A stretch of DNA of 64,000 bases from Brevibacillus daliensis. Lineage in GTDB: Bacteria > Bacillota > Bacilli > Brevibacillales > Brevibacillaceae. The translations under genes were made by a program, and so were the position numbers. Every line of letters begins with the position of its first letter. The stretch's first letter is position 1. Shown here piece by piece: positions 24,266-33,538 of the stretch. The stretch lies in NCBI RefSeq assembly GCF_021245735.1, contig NZ_JAJISB010000023.1, positions 1 to 64,000 on the forward strand, read 5' to 3'. The notes under the pieces are model-generated. The model was not told the origin of the DNA, made no database searches, and saw only the letters and a program-made list of their open reading frames with translations.

Positions 24266-25756
24266 TTATGAGTCTTCACGTAATAAATCTTCTCCAGGTT
24301 TCGGACGTTTTATAAAGAGTGCCAGTATTAAAGAGATAACGGTGATCCCCACAGATACTAAAAAGGAAAAGTTAATCCCTTCAATAGTAGCTGTTACCAT
24401 AATTTGTTGATTCATTTCTGCCAATGCTTCAGGGGTTGGCTGAGCAGGTAAGCTATTCATGGCTTTTTCCGTTAGCTCTTTTATATATGTTTCTGTACGG
24501 TTTGCCATGAGTGTTACCAGCAAGGCGGCCCCGATAGCTCCGGATACTTGTTGCAGAGTACTATTCATCGCAGTACCGTGTGGCGTATAGCGCATAGGCA
24601 ATTGATTCAAACCATTTGTCATTACAGGCATCATGATCATCGACATACCAAACATTCTAAACGTGTACAATGCGATTAGTGTTGTATAAGAGGTTGTAAA
24701 CGTTAATTGGCTAAAGTAATAGCTTGTAATGATCGTGATCGTTAAACCAATAATCGCTAATATTTTTGCCCCGAATTTATCAAATAATCTTCCTGTAATA
24801 GGTGACATGACTCCCATAATTAAGGCACCTGGTAACATAAGCAATCCAGAATCCAGTGGTGAAATATGTCTAATTGATTGCAGATAAATTGGCATTAATA
24901 TCATGGCGGAGAACATTGCCATATTAATAGAAACGGAAATAGCAGAAGATAGTGCGAACATAGGATATTTATAAACTCTAAAGTCCAGCATCGGCTGATC
25001 TAGCTTGAACTGGCGCAAGATAAAGAGAACTAGAGAAATACCACCAACAAGAAGAGTTACATATACTTGCGGGTTACTCCAGCCCTTGTCTCCAGCAGCA
25101 CTAAACCCATATAAAATCCCGCCAAAACCGATACTTGATAAAATGATAGAGAGTACATCCAGTTTAATTTGAACTTTTTCCTTCTTATCACGAAGCTTAA
25201 AGAATGCTAGCAATAAGACAAGAAAAGCAACTGGTGAGATAATATGAAACAGCATTTCCCATGTATAATGTTCAATAATCCATCCAGATAAAGTAGGCCC
25301 AATGGCAGGTGCAAAGATCATAACTAAACCAAACATCCCCATTGCAGAGCCGCGTTTTTCAACAGGAAAGCTGGTTAACAGTACATTCATCAAGAGAGGC
25401 ATCATAATTGCTGAACCAGATGCTTGAACCATTCTACCAAGTAACAGGGAAGTAAAAGAAGGCGAAAATCCTGCAATAACGGTACCTAGCGTAAATAAAC
25501 TCATTGCTACTAGAAAAAGATGCCGTACAGAATATCTCTGTATTAAGAAAGCCGTAGATGGAATCATGATACCATTAACGAGCATATAACCTGTGGTTAG
25601 CCATTGAACAGTAGACGGGCTCACTTTGAATTCGTTCATGATCGATGGCAATGCAATGTTTAATAAGGTATTACTTAATAGGGATACGAAGGCGCCGATC
25701 AAGAGAATCGCTATTATCCCATACGACGGTTTTTTTTGTTCTATTCCAATACTCAA
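24266..25756 (-). CDS. DHA2 family multidrug efflux MFS transporter (EmrB/QacA type)
   Basis: The 496-residue protein has 14 predicted membrane helices and the DHA2 motifs: LSNTLLNIALPSIMNEF with WLTTGYML in helix 1-2, GRMVQASGSAIMMPLLMN in helix 4, APAIGPTLSGWIIEHYTWEM (motif C) in helix 5, and GRLFDKFGAK in the central loop. It is close to the LmrB/EmrB group that exports lincosamides and other hydrophobic drugs. It is divergent from a TetR gene, with palindromic sites in between, the usual arrangement for inducible efflux. Its only downstream feature is a strong terminator. Confidence 0.9.
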   Translation of the reverse strand: MSIGIEQKKPSYGIIAILLIGAFVSLLSNTLLNIALPSIMNEFKVSPSTVQWLTTGYMLVNGIMIPSTAFLIQRYSVRHLFLVAMSLFTLGTVIAGFSPSFTSLLLGRMVQASGSAIMMPLLMNVLLTSFPVEKRGSAMGMFGLVMIFAPAIGPTLSGWIIEHYTWEMLFHIISPVAFLVLLLAFFKLRDKKEKVQIKLDVLSIILSSIGFGGILYGFSAAGDKGWSNPQVYVTLLVGGISLVLFILRQFKLDQPMLDFRVYKYPMFALSSAISVSINMAMFSAMILMPIYLQSIRHISPLDSGLLMLPGALIMGVMSPITGRLFDKFGAKILAIIGLTITIITSYYFSQLTFTTSYTTLIALYTFRMFGMSMIMMPVMTNGLNQLPMRYTPHGTAMNSTLQQVSGAIGAALLVTLMANRTETYIKELTEKAMNSLPAQPTPEALAEMNQQIMVTATIEGINFSFLVSVGITVISLILALFIKRPKPGEDLLREDS

Positions 25757-25819
25757 GTGTAAAACCTCCAGGTGTCAGATGATTATATAATTCTTTACTA
25801 ATGAACATATATGTCAATA

Positions 25820-25836
25820 TTGAACACAGTGTTTAA
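25820..25836. promoter_or_regulatory. Putative TetR operator in efflux divergent promoter region
   Basis: TTGAACACAGTGTTTAA contains the perfect core palindrome AACAC-A-GTGTT. It is centred in the 212-base intergenic region between the efflux and TetR genes. A weaker palindromic ACATATATGT lies 16 bases to the left. Confidence 0.5.
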
Positions 25837-25968
25837 TTATATGTGTGAAAAATATTATAATATACTTAAAAAAACTAAAGCAATAAACAATAAGTACCTG
25901 AATGTCATCTACTCAACACTCAACAATAGTATGTACAATATCTAAAAAATGAAAAAGGTAGGATCAAT

Positions 25969-26574
25969 ATGAAAGAGCAGACCATTGACAGAAGGAAAGT
26001 CCGCACAAAAAGAATGATTAGGGATGCATTTACAGAACTAATAAAGGAAAAAGGTTTTGATGAAATGACCGTAAAAGATATTACGATGAAAGCTGATATT
26101 AATAGGGGCACATTTTACTTACATTATCGAGATAAATATGATCTGCTAGAGCAAAGTGAGGAAGAAATCATTGAAGGCCTCAGACATATGGAACAAGGAA
26201 AGCCATTAAAAAGAGAGGATGTAGTTACTAATCGAGTGATAGACCAGCCCTCGCCTTTTATAACAAATCTATATGAATACTTATCAGAGCATGCCGAATT
26301 TATTAAAGTGCTTTTAGGTCCAAAGGGTGACCCAGCTTTTCCTTTAAAACTTAAAGAGGTTATGAGAAACAATATGGAGAAAACTATTTCATCGTATTTG
26401 GATGAGGAAAGATTGACTGTTCCCCTACATTACCTTACTGCATACTCAATTTCTGCACATCTAGGTGTTATACAGCAATGGCTAGATGAGGGAATGAAAG
26501 AAACCCCGCAAGAAATGGCTATCATTGTAGCTAGAATGATTTTTGGTAATCCTTACACCATTGTAAAACGTTAA
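25969..26574 (+). CDS. TetR/AcrR family regulator of the DHA2 pump
   Basis: The 201-residue protein has a TetR helix-turn-helix (MTVKDITMKADINRGTFYLH near residues 32-51, then YRDKYDLLEQSE) and a C-terminal domain of the TetR_C_7-like group (YLSEHAEFIKVLLGPKGDPA; AYSISAHLGVIQQWLDEGMK), the family commonly found beside LmrB-type pumps. It lies divergent from the efflux gene and should repress it. The start ATG 25969 follows AAAAGGTAGGA. Confidence 0.87.
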   Translation: MKEQTIDRRKVRTKRMIRDAFTELIKEKGFDEMTVKDITMKADINRGTFYLHYRDKYDLLEQSEEEIIEGLRHMEQGKPLKREDVVTNRVIDQPSPFITNLYEYLSEHAEFIKVLLGPKGDPAFPLKLKEVMRNNMEKTISSYLDEERLTVPLHYLTAYSISAHLGVIQQWLDEGMKETPQEMAIIVARMIFGNPYTIVKR

Positions 26575-26722
26575 AATAAACAGTAATTTGATAGAGGTGG
26601 TATTTTCTATTACCATACACATGTAACTGTTGGTACAATGGAAGAGTTGAGCATAGATAAGTACAAGTGGGTAATGACCATGTAGAGAGATATTTTTTAG
26701 AAATGTAGGCGGTGTAATTGTA

Positions 26723-27550
26723 ATGAATTTATGGGAAGCATTCGTGGCTTTAATACTTGGAATGGTTGAGGGACTGACTGAATTTGCGCCGGTTTCCTCT
26801 ACAGGACATATGATTATCGTGGACGATTTTTTATTCCAGACGAAAGAGCTGTTTTCATCAGATATAGCTAACACCTTTAAGATCGTCATTCAATTAGGAT
26901 CGATTCTTGCTGTAGTTGTTCTGATGTGGGATCGCTTTATGAATCTACTAGGATTAAAAAAGATGCCAGGACAAACAGCTTTTGCACCACGTTTGAACCT
27001 TATGCAGGTTCTTGTTGGTCTGATCCCTGCTGGAATTATGGGGTTATTATTTGATGATTATATTGATACGTACTTGTTCTCTACCAGAACGGTAGTGATT
27101 GGTCTGGTTCTTGGAGCCATTCTGATGCTTGTAGCAGATTGGTTAGGGCCACGTAATCCGAAGACACAAACAGTGGATCAGATTACTTACAAACAAGCAC
27201 TAACAGTTGGGTTAATTCAATGCTTGTCCCTGTGGCCGGGTTTCTCCCGTTCAGGATCTACTATCTCCGGTGGTGTTTTGATGGGGATGAGTCACAGAGC
27301 AGCGGCTGATTTTACCTTTATTATGGCTGTACCAATTATGGCGGGGGCCAGCTTCTTGTCACTTCTTAAGAGCTGGGATGCCATTACCATGGATGTCATT
27401 CCATTTTTCGCAGTTGGATTTGTGAGTGCCTTTGTATTTGCACTTATTTCAATTCGATTCTTCTTGAAATTGATCAACAAAATCAAGCTCGTGCCGTTTG
27501 CCATCTACCGTATCGTGCTTGCTGCTGTCATTTACTTTGTGTTCCTGTAG
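26723..27550 (+). CDS. uppP: Undecaprenyl-diphosphatase UppP (BacA)
   Basis: The 275-residue membrane phosphatase carries the two UppP signatures: EGLTEFAPVSSTGHMII (residues 15-31, with the catalytic Glu, Ser and His region) and LWPGFSRSGSTISGGVLMG near residue 170 (Arg active-site motif). It dephosphorylates undecaprenyl pyrophosphate at the outer face of the membrane to recycle the cell-wall lipid carrier and confers bacitracin tolerance. Phe replaces the usual Leu in EFLPVSS. It is monocistronic with its own terminator at 27587. Confidence 0.94.
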   Translation: MNLWEAFVALILGMVEGLTEFAPVSSTGHMIIVDDFLFQTKELFSSDIANTFKIVIQLGSILAVVVLMWDRFMNLLGLKKMPGQTAFAPRLNLMQVLVGLIPAGIMGLLFDDYIDTYLFSTRTVVIGLVLGAILMLVADWLGPRNPKTQTVDQITYKQALTVGLIQCLSLWPGFSRSGSTISGGVLMGMSHRAAADFTFIMAVPIMAGASFLSLLKSWDAITMDVIPFFAVGFVSAFVFALISIRFFLKLINKIKLVPFAIYRIVLAAVIYFVFL

Positions 27551-27586
27551 GTTAGGTAGTCATCCAGATTAGAATGTACAAGAGAA

Positions 27587-27647
27587 AACTGAGTGGAATT
27601 CAGATCGTAATGATGTTGCAATATCTGAACTCCCTCAGTTTTTTTCT
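27587..27647 (+). terminator. Rho-independent terminator of uppP
   Basis: AAACTGAG-GGAATTCAGAT pairs with ATCTGAACTCC-CTCAGTTT and is followed by TTTTTCT. It is related in plan, though not in sequence, to the CCGAG family. Confidence 0.75.
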
Positions 27648-27839
27648 ATGCACATTACATTTAATAGGGATCACTTTAGGTGAAATATTTGGTAAAATGG
27701 AACTAAGGTTACCTTTCAGTAAAAAAGACGCACTATTCTCGTAAGAAAGTCAATTTAAAAAAGCTTGGTTTTACCTAGCTGATGAGTGGCATTCACAGAG
27801 ACTTAGTTGCCAAAAAATACAAAAAGGATGGTAGTAACT

Positions 27840-28292
27840 TTGATTAAAACGATCCCACAATCATTGTCACAGGAACAAATGGAGTTCATGAATGATAAGC
27901 CGTTGATTCTATTAAGTACGATTGATAAGGAAACCAATACACCAAGTACATCCGCTATTTCATGGGTGAAGGCTCATTCTGAAAAAACAATTCGCTTTGC
28001 AGTTACGAGCAATTCTCGCACACTTGCTAACTTGAAAGAGAACTCTCGCGTATCACTTACCATGATTGGTTTAGGGACCGTCTATTCCATTATTGGTGAA
28101 GCACATCTACTAGAAGAAAAAATTGATGGAATTGCAATGCCATTGGCAAAATTGGAGGTTCGCATAGAGGCTGTGTTTGAATCTATGTTTTGGGGAGCTG
28201 CTATTACAGAGAACCCTGCCTATGAAAAAACCACCAATATCGAAAAAGCAACCGCATTGGATGTCCAAGTGTTTACAGCGTTACTAAATTAA
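27840..28292 (+). CDS. Pyridoxamine 5'-phosphate oxidase-like FMN-binding protein
   Basis: The product (about 150 residues from TTG 27840, with AAAAAGGATGG upstream) has the split-barrel flavin-binding fold: PLILLSTIDKETNTPSTSAI at the N-terminus, RFAVTSNSRTLANLKENSRV and GTVYSIIGEAHLLEE. Conserved RT.ANL and the Ser-Arg-Thr loop are typical flavin phosphate contacts. It is annotated as a PNPOx-like protein of unknown substrate, similar to YhbP/YdaG types. Fifty bases of AT-rich sequence separate it from upstream genes. Confidence 0.75.
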   Translation: MIKTIPQSLSQEQMEFMNDKPLILLSTIDKETNTPSTSAISWVKAHSEKTIRFAVTSNSRTLANLKENSRVSLTMIGLGTVYSIIGEAHLLEEKIDGIAMPLAKLEVRIEAVFESMFWGAAITENPAYEKTTNIEKATALDVQVFTALLN

Positions 28293-28310
28293 TATAATCA
28301 TGTTCTACAA

Positions 28311-28352
28311 GCAGTTTATTCTCTTCAAAAGAGGATAGACTGCTTTTCTTTT
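28311..28352 (+). terminator. Rho-independent terminator
   Basis: GCAGTTTATTCTCTT pairs imperfectly with AGAGGATAGACTGC and is followed by TTTTCTTTTTTT, just past the flavin-protein gene. Confidence 0.7.
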
Positions 28353-28469
28353 TTTGCAGAAGCAGGAATTCACAGCTTCATAGCAAAAAAAGTAAGAATA
28401 GTATTTTTTGTAAAATGGAAGAGATTCGTGTGTTCCTGAACACTAATAAATTGTAAAGAGTGATAATCC

Positions 28470-29396
28470 ATGAAAATAGTTGATACGCATTGTGATGCTT
28501 TATATAAAATGCAGGAGAAACCGGATCGTACGTTTGCTGATTCCATTGAACTCCAAACCAATCTGAAAAGATTACGAGCGGGTGAGGTATATGTACAGTT
28601 TTTCGCCATATTTATTGATTCCGAGGTAGATTCAGATCAAAAATTCCAGAAAGCACTTAATCAAATTGATATTTTTCACACAGAGATACTGGCTAAAAAC
28701 AGTAGTATGAAAAAAATAACTTCCTGGAAAGACATCGATAGGTTAAAAGAGCATGAAATTGGTGCAGTGTTAACGCTGGAAGGTGCAGACGCATTCGGGA
28801 ATGATATCAGGAAACTTCGAACGTTATACCAATTAGGTGTCAGATCAATTGGATTAACGTGGAATAACATGAATCTATGTGCAGATGGAGTAGGAGAGCC
28901 AAGGGGTGCAGGACTAACAGAATGGGGTAAAGAGGTTGTTCATTTAAACAATCAGTACCTTGTTTTTACAGATGTATCGCATTTAAGCGAGCGAGGCTTT
29001 TGGGATGTGATGGAGATAGCCGATTATCCGATTGCCAGTCATTCCAACTCAAAAGTGCTGTGTAAACATCGACGTAATCTAACAGATGCTCAGGCTCAAG
29101 CGTTATTTCAAAAGGGCGGTTTTGCCAGCGTTGTTTTTTATCCACATTTCGTTAAGGATGATGGAAACGCAAAAATTGCAGATGTTATCAATCATATCGA
29201 ACACTTTTGCAGTCTTGGGGGAGTAGAACATATTTGTTTGGGGTCTGATTTTGATGGAATCTCTACATTTGTTCAACATCTAGAAGACGCATCACAGTAC
29301 CAGAACCTGATTAATGAACTGTTGAAGCATTATAAAGAAGAGGAAGTAAGAGGCTTTGCTTATCAAAACTTCCTGAACCATCGACCGGGATGCTAG
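28470..29396 (+). CDS. Membrane (renal-type) dipeptidase, M19 family
   Basis: The 308-residue zinc peptidase has all M19 metal and active-site motifs in order: DTHCDALYKM (residues 4-13, His and Asp ligands), LTLEGADAFG (bridging Glu, near 108), FTDVSHLSERGFWDV (His near 172), PIASHSNSKVLCKHRRNL (His near 193) and LGSDFDGIST (Asp near 260). These enzymes hydrolyse L-X and X-D dipeptides; no signal peptide is visible, so it acts in the cytoplasm. It precedes a dispersed hairpin element and then a peptide or acyl-amino-acid catabolic gene run, so a shared nutritional role is possible. Confidence 0.88.
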   Translation: MKIVDTHCDALYKMQEKPDRTFADSIELQTNLKRLRAGEVYVQFFAIFIDSEVDSDQKFQKALNQIDIFHTEILAKNSSMKKITSWKDIDRLKEHEIGAVLTLEGADAFGNDIRKLRTLYQLGVRSIGLTWNNMNLCADGVGEPRGAGLTEWGKEVVHLNNQYLVFTDVSHLSERGFWDVMEIADYPIASHSNSKVLCKHRRNLTDAQAQALFQKGGFASVVFYPHFVKDDGNAKIADVINHIEHFCSLGGVEHICLGSDFDGISTFVQHLEDASQYQNLINELLKHYKEEEVRGFAYQNFLNHRPGC

Positions 29397-29410
29397 ATGA
29401 CTTCACTATA

Positions 29411-29458
29411 CCGAGCTAGAAATAGGATATAATTCCTGGTTCTCGCTCGGTTTTTTTT
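29411..29458 (+). terminator. CCGAG-family terminator
   Basis: CCGAGCTAGAAATAGG pairs with CCTGGTTCTCGCTCGG and is followed by TTTTTTTT. It ends the dipeptidase gene 14 bases past its stop. Confidence 0.85.
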
Positions 29459-29469
29459 ATTCACAATTG

Positions 29470-29936
29470 TAGTGTGGTGGCAGAAGAAGCACATTTTTTG
29501 TCTGCGAACTCGTTAAGGTCCCGCAAGGAAGCGTGGACTGTCCGCTACTGGGTAAAGAGTACGGAAAGTACAAAATGATGAGACTGCTACGCAGTGTCTC
29601 ACGGGTTGCACTTTTTAATCCGCACTCTTTGCCCAGTAGCTAGGCAGGACCTTAAATGTTCTGGACAAAAAATGTGCTTCTTCTGCAAACGGCTTCAGAG
29701 GAAAATTAAAAACCAAAAGCCTGAAAAACCAGATTCTCTTTTCACACAGAGCGTCTTGGCGAAGCCCAACTTAGCGGAGTACTATTCATCGGGGTAAAGA
29801 AGCGAAACCCAGCAAGTCTTACAGTGAAGACATCGTTTTGAGCTTCCCCGATGTATAGTGCGGAGTGGACAGTCCAACCCCTTGCGGGGCGAAGACTCTA
29901 GCGAAGAGTGAAAAGAGAAGCTGGTTTTCTCCCCTA
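29470..29936 (+). repeat. Dispersed two-hairpin element, copy A (full length)
   Basis: About 467 bases, repeated at 57776-58247 and in shortened form at 40257-40540. Hairpin 1 (29480-29686) pairs GCAGAAGAAGCACATTTTTT with AAAAAATGTGCTTCTTCTGC, then TAAGGTCC with GGACCTTA, CTACTGGG (29545-29552) with CCCAGTAG (29632-29639), and AAAGAGT with ACTCTTT, capped by GCTACGCAGT. A linker AAACGGCTTCAG follows. Hairpin 2 (29725-29928) pairs AAAACCAGATTCTCTTTTCA with TGAAAAGAGAAGCTGGTTTT and contains an inner stem TATTCATCGGGG / CCCCGATGTATA. It carries no protein gene and no clear target-site duplication. It may be a structured RNA or a non-autonomous mobile element. Confidence 0.8.
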
Positions 29937-30072
29937 GGGTAGGATTATATGCCTTTTACGCTCCAAAATGAAGGATAAACTACATTTTCTTAAGTGTATT
30001 GAAGTATATTATTGCAAGATATATAATATTCACAAAATTACAGAAATTAATAATGAAAAAGGAGCATCTGTC

Positions 30073-30963
30073 ATGGATGAACAGGTAAGAGAAAGAATCA
30101 GAAAACAGTATAACAATCTGACAGCCAGTCAAAAGATTATTTCTAAGATCGCGATAGAAAAACCTAGTCTGCTTGCTATTCATCCGGCAAAGAAAATTGG
30201 CGAACTAACAAATACTAGTGAAGCAACGGTGATCCGGTTTTGCTATGCATTAGGATACTCGGGTTATACGGAGCTACAGGATGAGATAAAAAGATCACTA
30301 TTGGTGGGAGATCAGAAAAAAGGTCCCATCCAGAAATATCGAGATACAACGGAAAATATTGCGACCAAGGATAATTTTGCCCATCACGTAATGGAGACGG
30401 ATATTGCTTATCTTCAGCAAGGTTTACAGCAGATAGATTACGGACTATACCAGCAGGCAATTGAGAGCATTATCTCTGCTAACCGAATTGTTGTGGTCGG
30501 CTTTCGCTGGTGCCATATACCAGCTAAATGGCTTTTTTCTACACTAAACGCAATCAAGGGGAACACCCATCTCTATACAGGAGCAGTGGATAATGCTGAT
30601 TATTTTCTAACCGAGCGAGATCAGGAGTGGTTGGTTATTGCCATTTCCTTTCCACGTCATCCTGCGGAAACGGTGGCACTAGTCAATTCCGCAAAGGACC
30701 TTGGTGCCAAAGTGCTGGCGATTACGGAAGGGGAGCTGTCACCAATCAGTCAGGCTGCTGATCTGCTCTTGAAGATAACAACTCCTCAACCAGCAGCTAC
30801 CAGTGGTATGCCTACTCTGTTTTCCTTGTTGAACGTACTTATTAAAGGGGTGATGGTTTACGATCACGAGAATGTGCAGAAGCGATTGCAGCACTACGAT
30901 GAAATAAGCTCCAAACTATACTCTTTCAGCGGTGAAGATGATGATGATTTCACAAGGTTTTAG
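30073..30963 (+). CDS. RpiR family regulator with SIS domain
   Basis: The 296-residue protein begins at ATG 30073 after AAAAAGGAGC. Its N-terminal HTH_6 domain (LLAIHPAKKIGELTNTSEAT then VIRFCYALGYSGYTELQ, near residues 34-70) and C-terminal SIS domain (RIVVVGFRWCHIPAKWLFST; VIAISFPRHPAETVALVNSA) are clear. RpiR proteins usually sense phosphorylated sugars, but in this neighbourhood (CapA-like, M20D amidohydrolase, serine hydrolase, MFS) the effector could be an amino-sugar or peptide-sugar product. The SIS sequence GFRWCHIPA departs from the usual GxGxS phosphosugar loop. It is the first gene of the cluster. Confidence 0.85.
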   Translation: MDEQVRERIRKQYNNLTASQKIISKIAIEKPSLLAIHPAKKIGELTNTSEATVIRFCYALGYSGYTELQDEIKRSLLVGDQKKGPIQKYRDTTENIATKDNFAHHVMETDIAYLQQGLQQIDYGLYQQAIESIISANRIVVVGFRWCHIPAKWLFSTLNAIKGNTHLYTGAVDNADYFLTERDQEWLVIAISFPRHPAETVALVNSAKDLGAKVLAITEGELSPISQAADLLLKITTPQPAATSGMPTLFSLLNVLIKGVMVYDHENVQKRLQHYDEISSKLYSFSGEDDDDFTRF

Positions 30964-31003
30964 TAGTAATGATCGAACTGAATGACTTGGGGGAATAAGC
31001 TCA

Positions 31004-32308
31004 ATGACAAAACCTATTCTGTTTGCGGCAACAGGTGATAGTTTTATTACTCGTAATTTGCCTAATAAGGACCAGGCTTTTAAAGATGTATCTGAATTAC
31101 TAAATCGGGCAGATGTGCGTATTGCTAATTTGGAAACAACTGTGCATGAAAATGAAGGGTATCCCAGTGCCCAAAGTGGGGGTACTTGGGCAATGTCTCC
31201 GCCAGCAGTTCTGGAGGTAATGAAGGAGTATGGCTTCAATATGATTGGCTGGGCAAACAATCATACGCTTGATTATCTCTATGGAGGACTGGAAGCAACG
31301 GAGCGCAATCTGAACCAGTTTGGTTTTGTTCATGCGGGAGCAGGAAAAAATCTCGCTGAAGCAGGAGCACCTCGATATTTAGAATGTGAGTCAGCAAGGG
31401 TGGCTCTCATTGCGGCAACCTCAACCTTTCATCCTTGGTGGGCAGCTGGTGACCAACGATCAGACTCTATCGGAAGACCAGGAATTAACCCAATGCGATA
31501 CGTTATGACTCATTATGTAACAGAGGAAAAATTTCATCAGCTACAGGCGATAGCTGATTGTGTAGACATCAATGCTTTTAACAAACTGCTGATTGAAGAG
31601 GGTTTTATGAATGATCCGGGCAAAGATGTTTTTCTCTTCGGTAACACCAGATTTATGGTTGGGGAAGAAGATCGAACAACCACAGAACCCCACCCACGCG
31701 ATATAAAGAGAATTGTGAAAACGATCGAAGAGGCTAAACGTCGGGCTGATTACGTAATCATCAGCATTCACGCCCATGAGATGAAAGGGGAAGAAAAAGA
31801 GGTAGCAGCTGATTTTCTCCCTACTTTTGCAAAAGCGTGTATTGATGCCGGAGCACATGCTGTTGTGGGGCATGGACCGCATCTGCTACGAGGAATCGAG
31901 ATTTATAAAAACAGGCCGATCTTCTACAGCTTGGGCGATTTTATCTTTCAAACAGAAGCAGTTACAAGCCAGCCAGCCGATTTTTATGAACATTATGGAT
32001 TGGACCACAGCCATAATGTAGCAGATGCGCTTGAAGCAATGAGCGCCAATTATACACGAGGTCTTTGCGTTCATAAGGAAGTGTGGGAAGCGGTAATCCC
32101 ACTATGGAAAATGCAGGACGGTGAGCTAGTAGAGATCGAGCTTCATCCCATTGAGCTAGGGTATGATCTGCCCGTTCACCGTATGGGATGGCCCAAACTT
32201 AGTGATTCATCACATATTCTTACGAGCCTGCAAAAATTAAGTGAACCATTTGGAACGGAGATTGAGATCGACGGAGTAATCGGAAGAGTAAAGCTCAACC
32301 ATGTCTAG
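31004..32308 (+). CDS. CapA-like metallophosphatase, cytoplasmic type
   Basis: The 434-residue protein belongs to the PGA_cap (CapA) calcineurin-like family: FAATGDSFITRNLP at the N-terminus, ADVRIANLETTVHENEG near residue 36, GWANNHTLDYLYGGLEATER near 85, YVIISIHAHEMKGEEKEVAA near 247 and GAHAVVGHGPHLLRGIEIYK, then PIFYSLGDFIFQ near 285-310. The metal ligands D, N, H, H, H are visible. Typical CapA proteins are membrane-anchored and required for poly-gamma-glutamate or capsule export; this one lacks a signal or anchor and lies in a catabolic-looking operon, so it probably acts on an imported intermediate. It begins 41 bases after the RpiR gene. Confidence 0.82.
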   Translation: MTKPILFAATGDSFITRNLPNKDQAFKDVSELLNRADVRIANLETTVHENEGYPSAQSGGTWAMSPPAVLEVMKEYGFNMIGWANNHTLDYLYGGLEATERNLNQFGFVHAGAGKNLAEAGAPRYLECESARVALIAATSTFHPWWAAGDQRSDSIGRPGINPMRYVMTHYVTEEKFHQLQAIADCVDINAFNKLLIEEGFMNDPGKDVFLFGNTRFMVGEEDRTTTEPHPRDIKRIVKTIEEAKRRADYVIISIHAHEMKGEEKEVAADFLPTFAKACIDAGAHAVVGHGPHLLRGIEIYKNRPIFYSLGDFIFQTEAVTSQPADFYEHYGLDHSHNVADALEAMSANYTRGLCVHKEVWEAVIPLWKMQDGELVEIELHPIELGYDLPVHRMGWPKLSDSSHILTSLQKLSEPFGTEIEIDGVIGRVKLNHV

Positions 32309-32326
32309 ATGGAGGGAGTGAGTAGG

Positions 32327-33538
32327 ATGAAAGAGGCGTTATTTGCCAGATTGGATCAGTTATTTCCTGAATTGGTGCAGGCAAGAAGGGAACTTCATAA
32401 GTACCCGGAGCTATCTCACCAAGAAGTAAGGACTCCACAAACTATCGCCAGTTATCTACAAGAGCTGGGGCTTGAAGTGAAGACAGAAGTGGGAGGGCGT
32501 GGTGTGACGGCACTTTTACGTGGTGGGAAGCCTGGTAAAACGATTGCCTTACGCGCGGATTTCGATGCTCTACCCATTCAGGATGAGAAGGAAGTGGAAT
32601 ACAGATCGCAGATACAAAACGTCATGCATGCTTGCGGACACGATATTCACACCGTTGCATTACTTGGTACAGCAAAAATAATGAGTGAAGCAAAGGAAGA
32701 ACTTCATGGTAATGTACTTTTTATCTTTCAATTTGGCGAAGAAGTACACCCTGGTGGAGCTAAACCGATGATCGAAGATGGATGCCTGGATGGGGTAGAT
32801 TGTATCTATGGTGCGCACGTAGCCTCCATCTTGCCTTATGGACTAATCGGTATCGGTGACGGTGCGATTATGGCGGCGGCTGATACGTTCGATATTGAAA
32901 TTGAAGGTCGTGGAGGACATGGGGCAAGCCCACATCTAACGATTGATCCAGTTGTATTGGGGAGCCAATTGGTAGTAGGTTTACAAACGATTGTAAGCCG
33001 ACAAATTAATCCTGTACTGCCTGTCGTCATTACAGTAGGGTCCTTTGTCAGTGGTCAAGCAGCTAATATTATCCCTCACACAGCCCGAATAACGGGAACT
33101 GTCCGCACCTTTCATGAAGAAGTGAGAGAGTTCATTGAGAGACAGATTGAAGTGTTGGCAAAAGCGACCTGCGAGCCATTTGGTGCCTCTGTTACGTACA
33201 GCTTCGCTCGTGGATATCCAGCTGTCAGTAATCATCCAATTGAGACCAATCGTTTGGAACGAGCGGCACAAAAGCTGGTAGGACCAGAAAGAGTAGTTCG
33301 ACTATCTCCAGTTATGGAAGCAGAGGATTTTTCCTACTACCTGCAAAAAGTACCAGGTACATTTTTCTTCGTCGGTGGTGGCAATCAAGAGATTGGTGCT
33401 TCCTATGCACACCATCATCCAAAGTTCGATGTAGATGAACGTTCCATGCTGTTGATTGGTAAGCTATTTATCTCTGTCATTCTTGATGAGTTAAGAGATC
33501 AAGTAGGTGGAGGTGAGATGGTTGACTCAGTCCATTAA
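32327..33538 (+). CDS. M20D family N-acyl-amino-acid amidohydrolase
   Basis: The product (about 403 residues) is a HipO/AbgB-type metallopeptidase: PELSHQEVRTPQTIASYLQE, RADFDALPIQDE near residue 76, HACGHDIHTVALLG near 102 (metal Cys and His), FGEEVHPGGAKPMIEDG near 136 (general-base Glu), GRGGHGASPHLTIDP near 190 in the dimerisation lid, and AHHHPKFDVDE near 365. Members hydrolyse N-acyl amino acids, hippurate, indole-acetyl-amino acids or N-acetylated diaminopimelate. ATG 32327 is preferred, preceded by GGAGGGAG; ATG 32309 abuts the previous stop. Overlap with the next gene by 17 bases shows translational coupling. Confidence 0.88.
   Translation: MKEALFARLDQLFPELVQARRELHKYPELSHQEVRTPQTIASYLQELGLEVKTEVGGRGVTALLRGGKPGKTIALRADFDALPIQDEKEVEYRSQIQNVMHACGHDIHTVALLGTAKIMSEAKEELHGNVLFIFQFGEEVHPGGAKPMIEDGCLDGVDCIYGAHVASILPYGLIGIGDGAIMAAADTFDIEIEGRGGHGASPHLTIDPVVLGSQLVVGLQTIVSRQINPVLPVVITVGSFVSGQAANIIPHTARITGTVRTFHEEVREFIERQIEVLAKATCEPFGASVTYSFARGYPAVSNHPIETNRLERAAQKLVGPERVVRLSPVMEAEDFSYYLQKVPGTFFFVGGGNQEIGASYAHHHPKFDVDERSMLLIGKLFISVILDELRDQVGGGEMVDSVH

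Noticed and set aside
29594-29797. Reading frame of 67 codons inside repeat copy A, similar to an 79-codon frame at 57911-58150 in copy C
   Set aside because: The frames lie across hairpin 1's 3' arm and hairpin 2, and copy B has a TAG in the shared part. Conservation is explained by base pairing. No ribosome site precedes them.
29470-29936. Repeat element as a group II intron, retron or TnpB-guide RNA
   Set aside because: No reverse transcriptase or TnpB/TnpA gene is nearby, intron domain V and boundary motifs were not found, and two independent long hairpins do not fit those folds. A database covariance search would be decisive.
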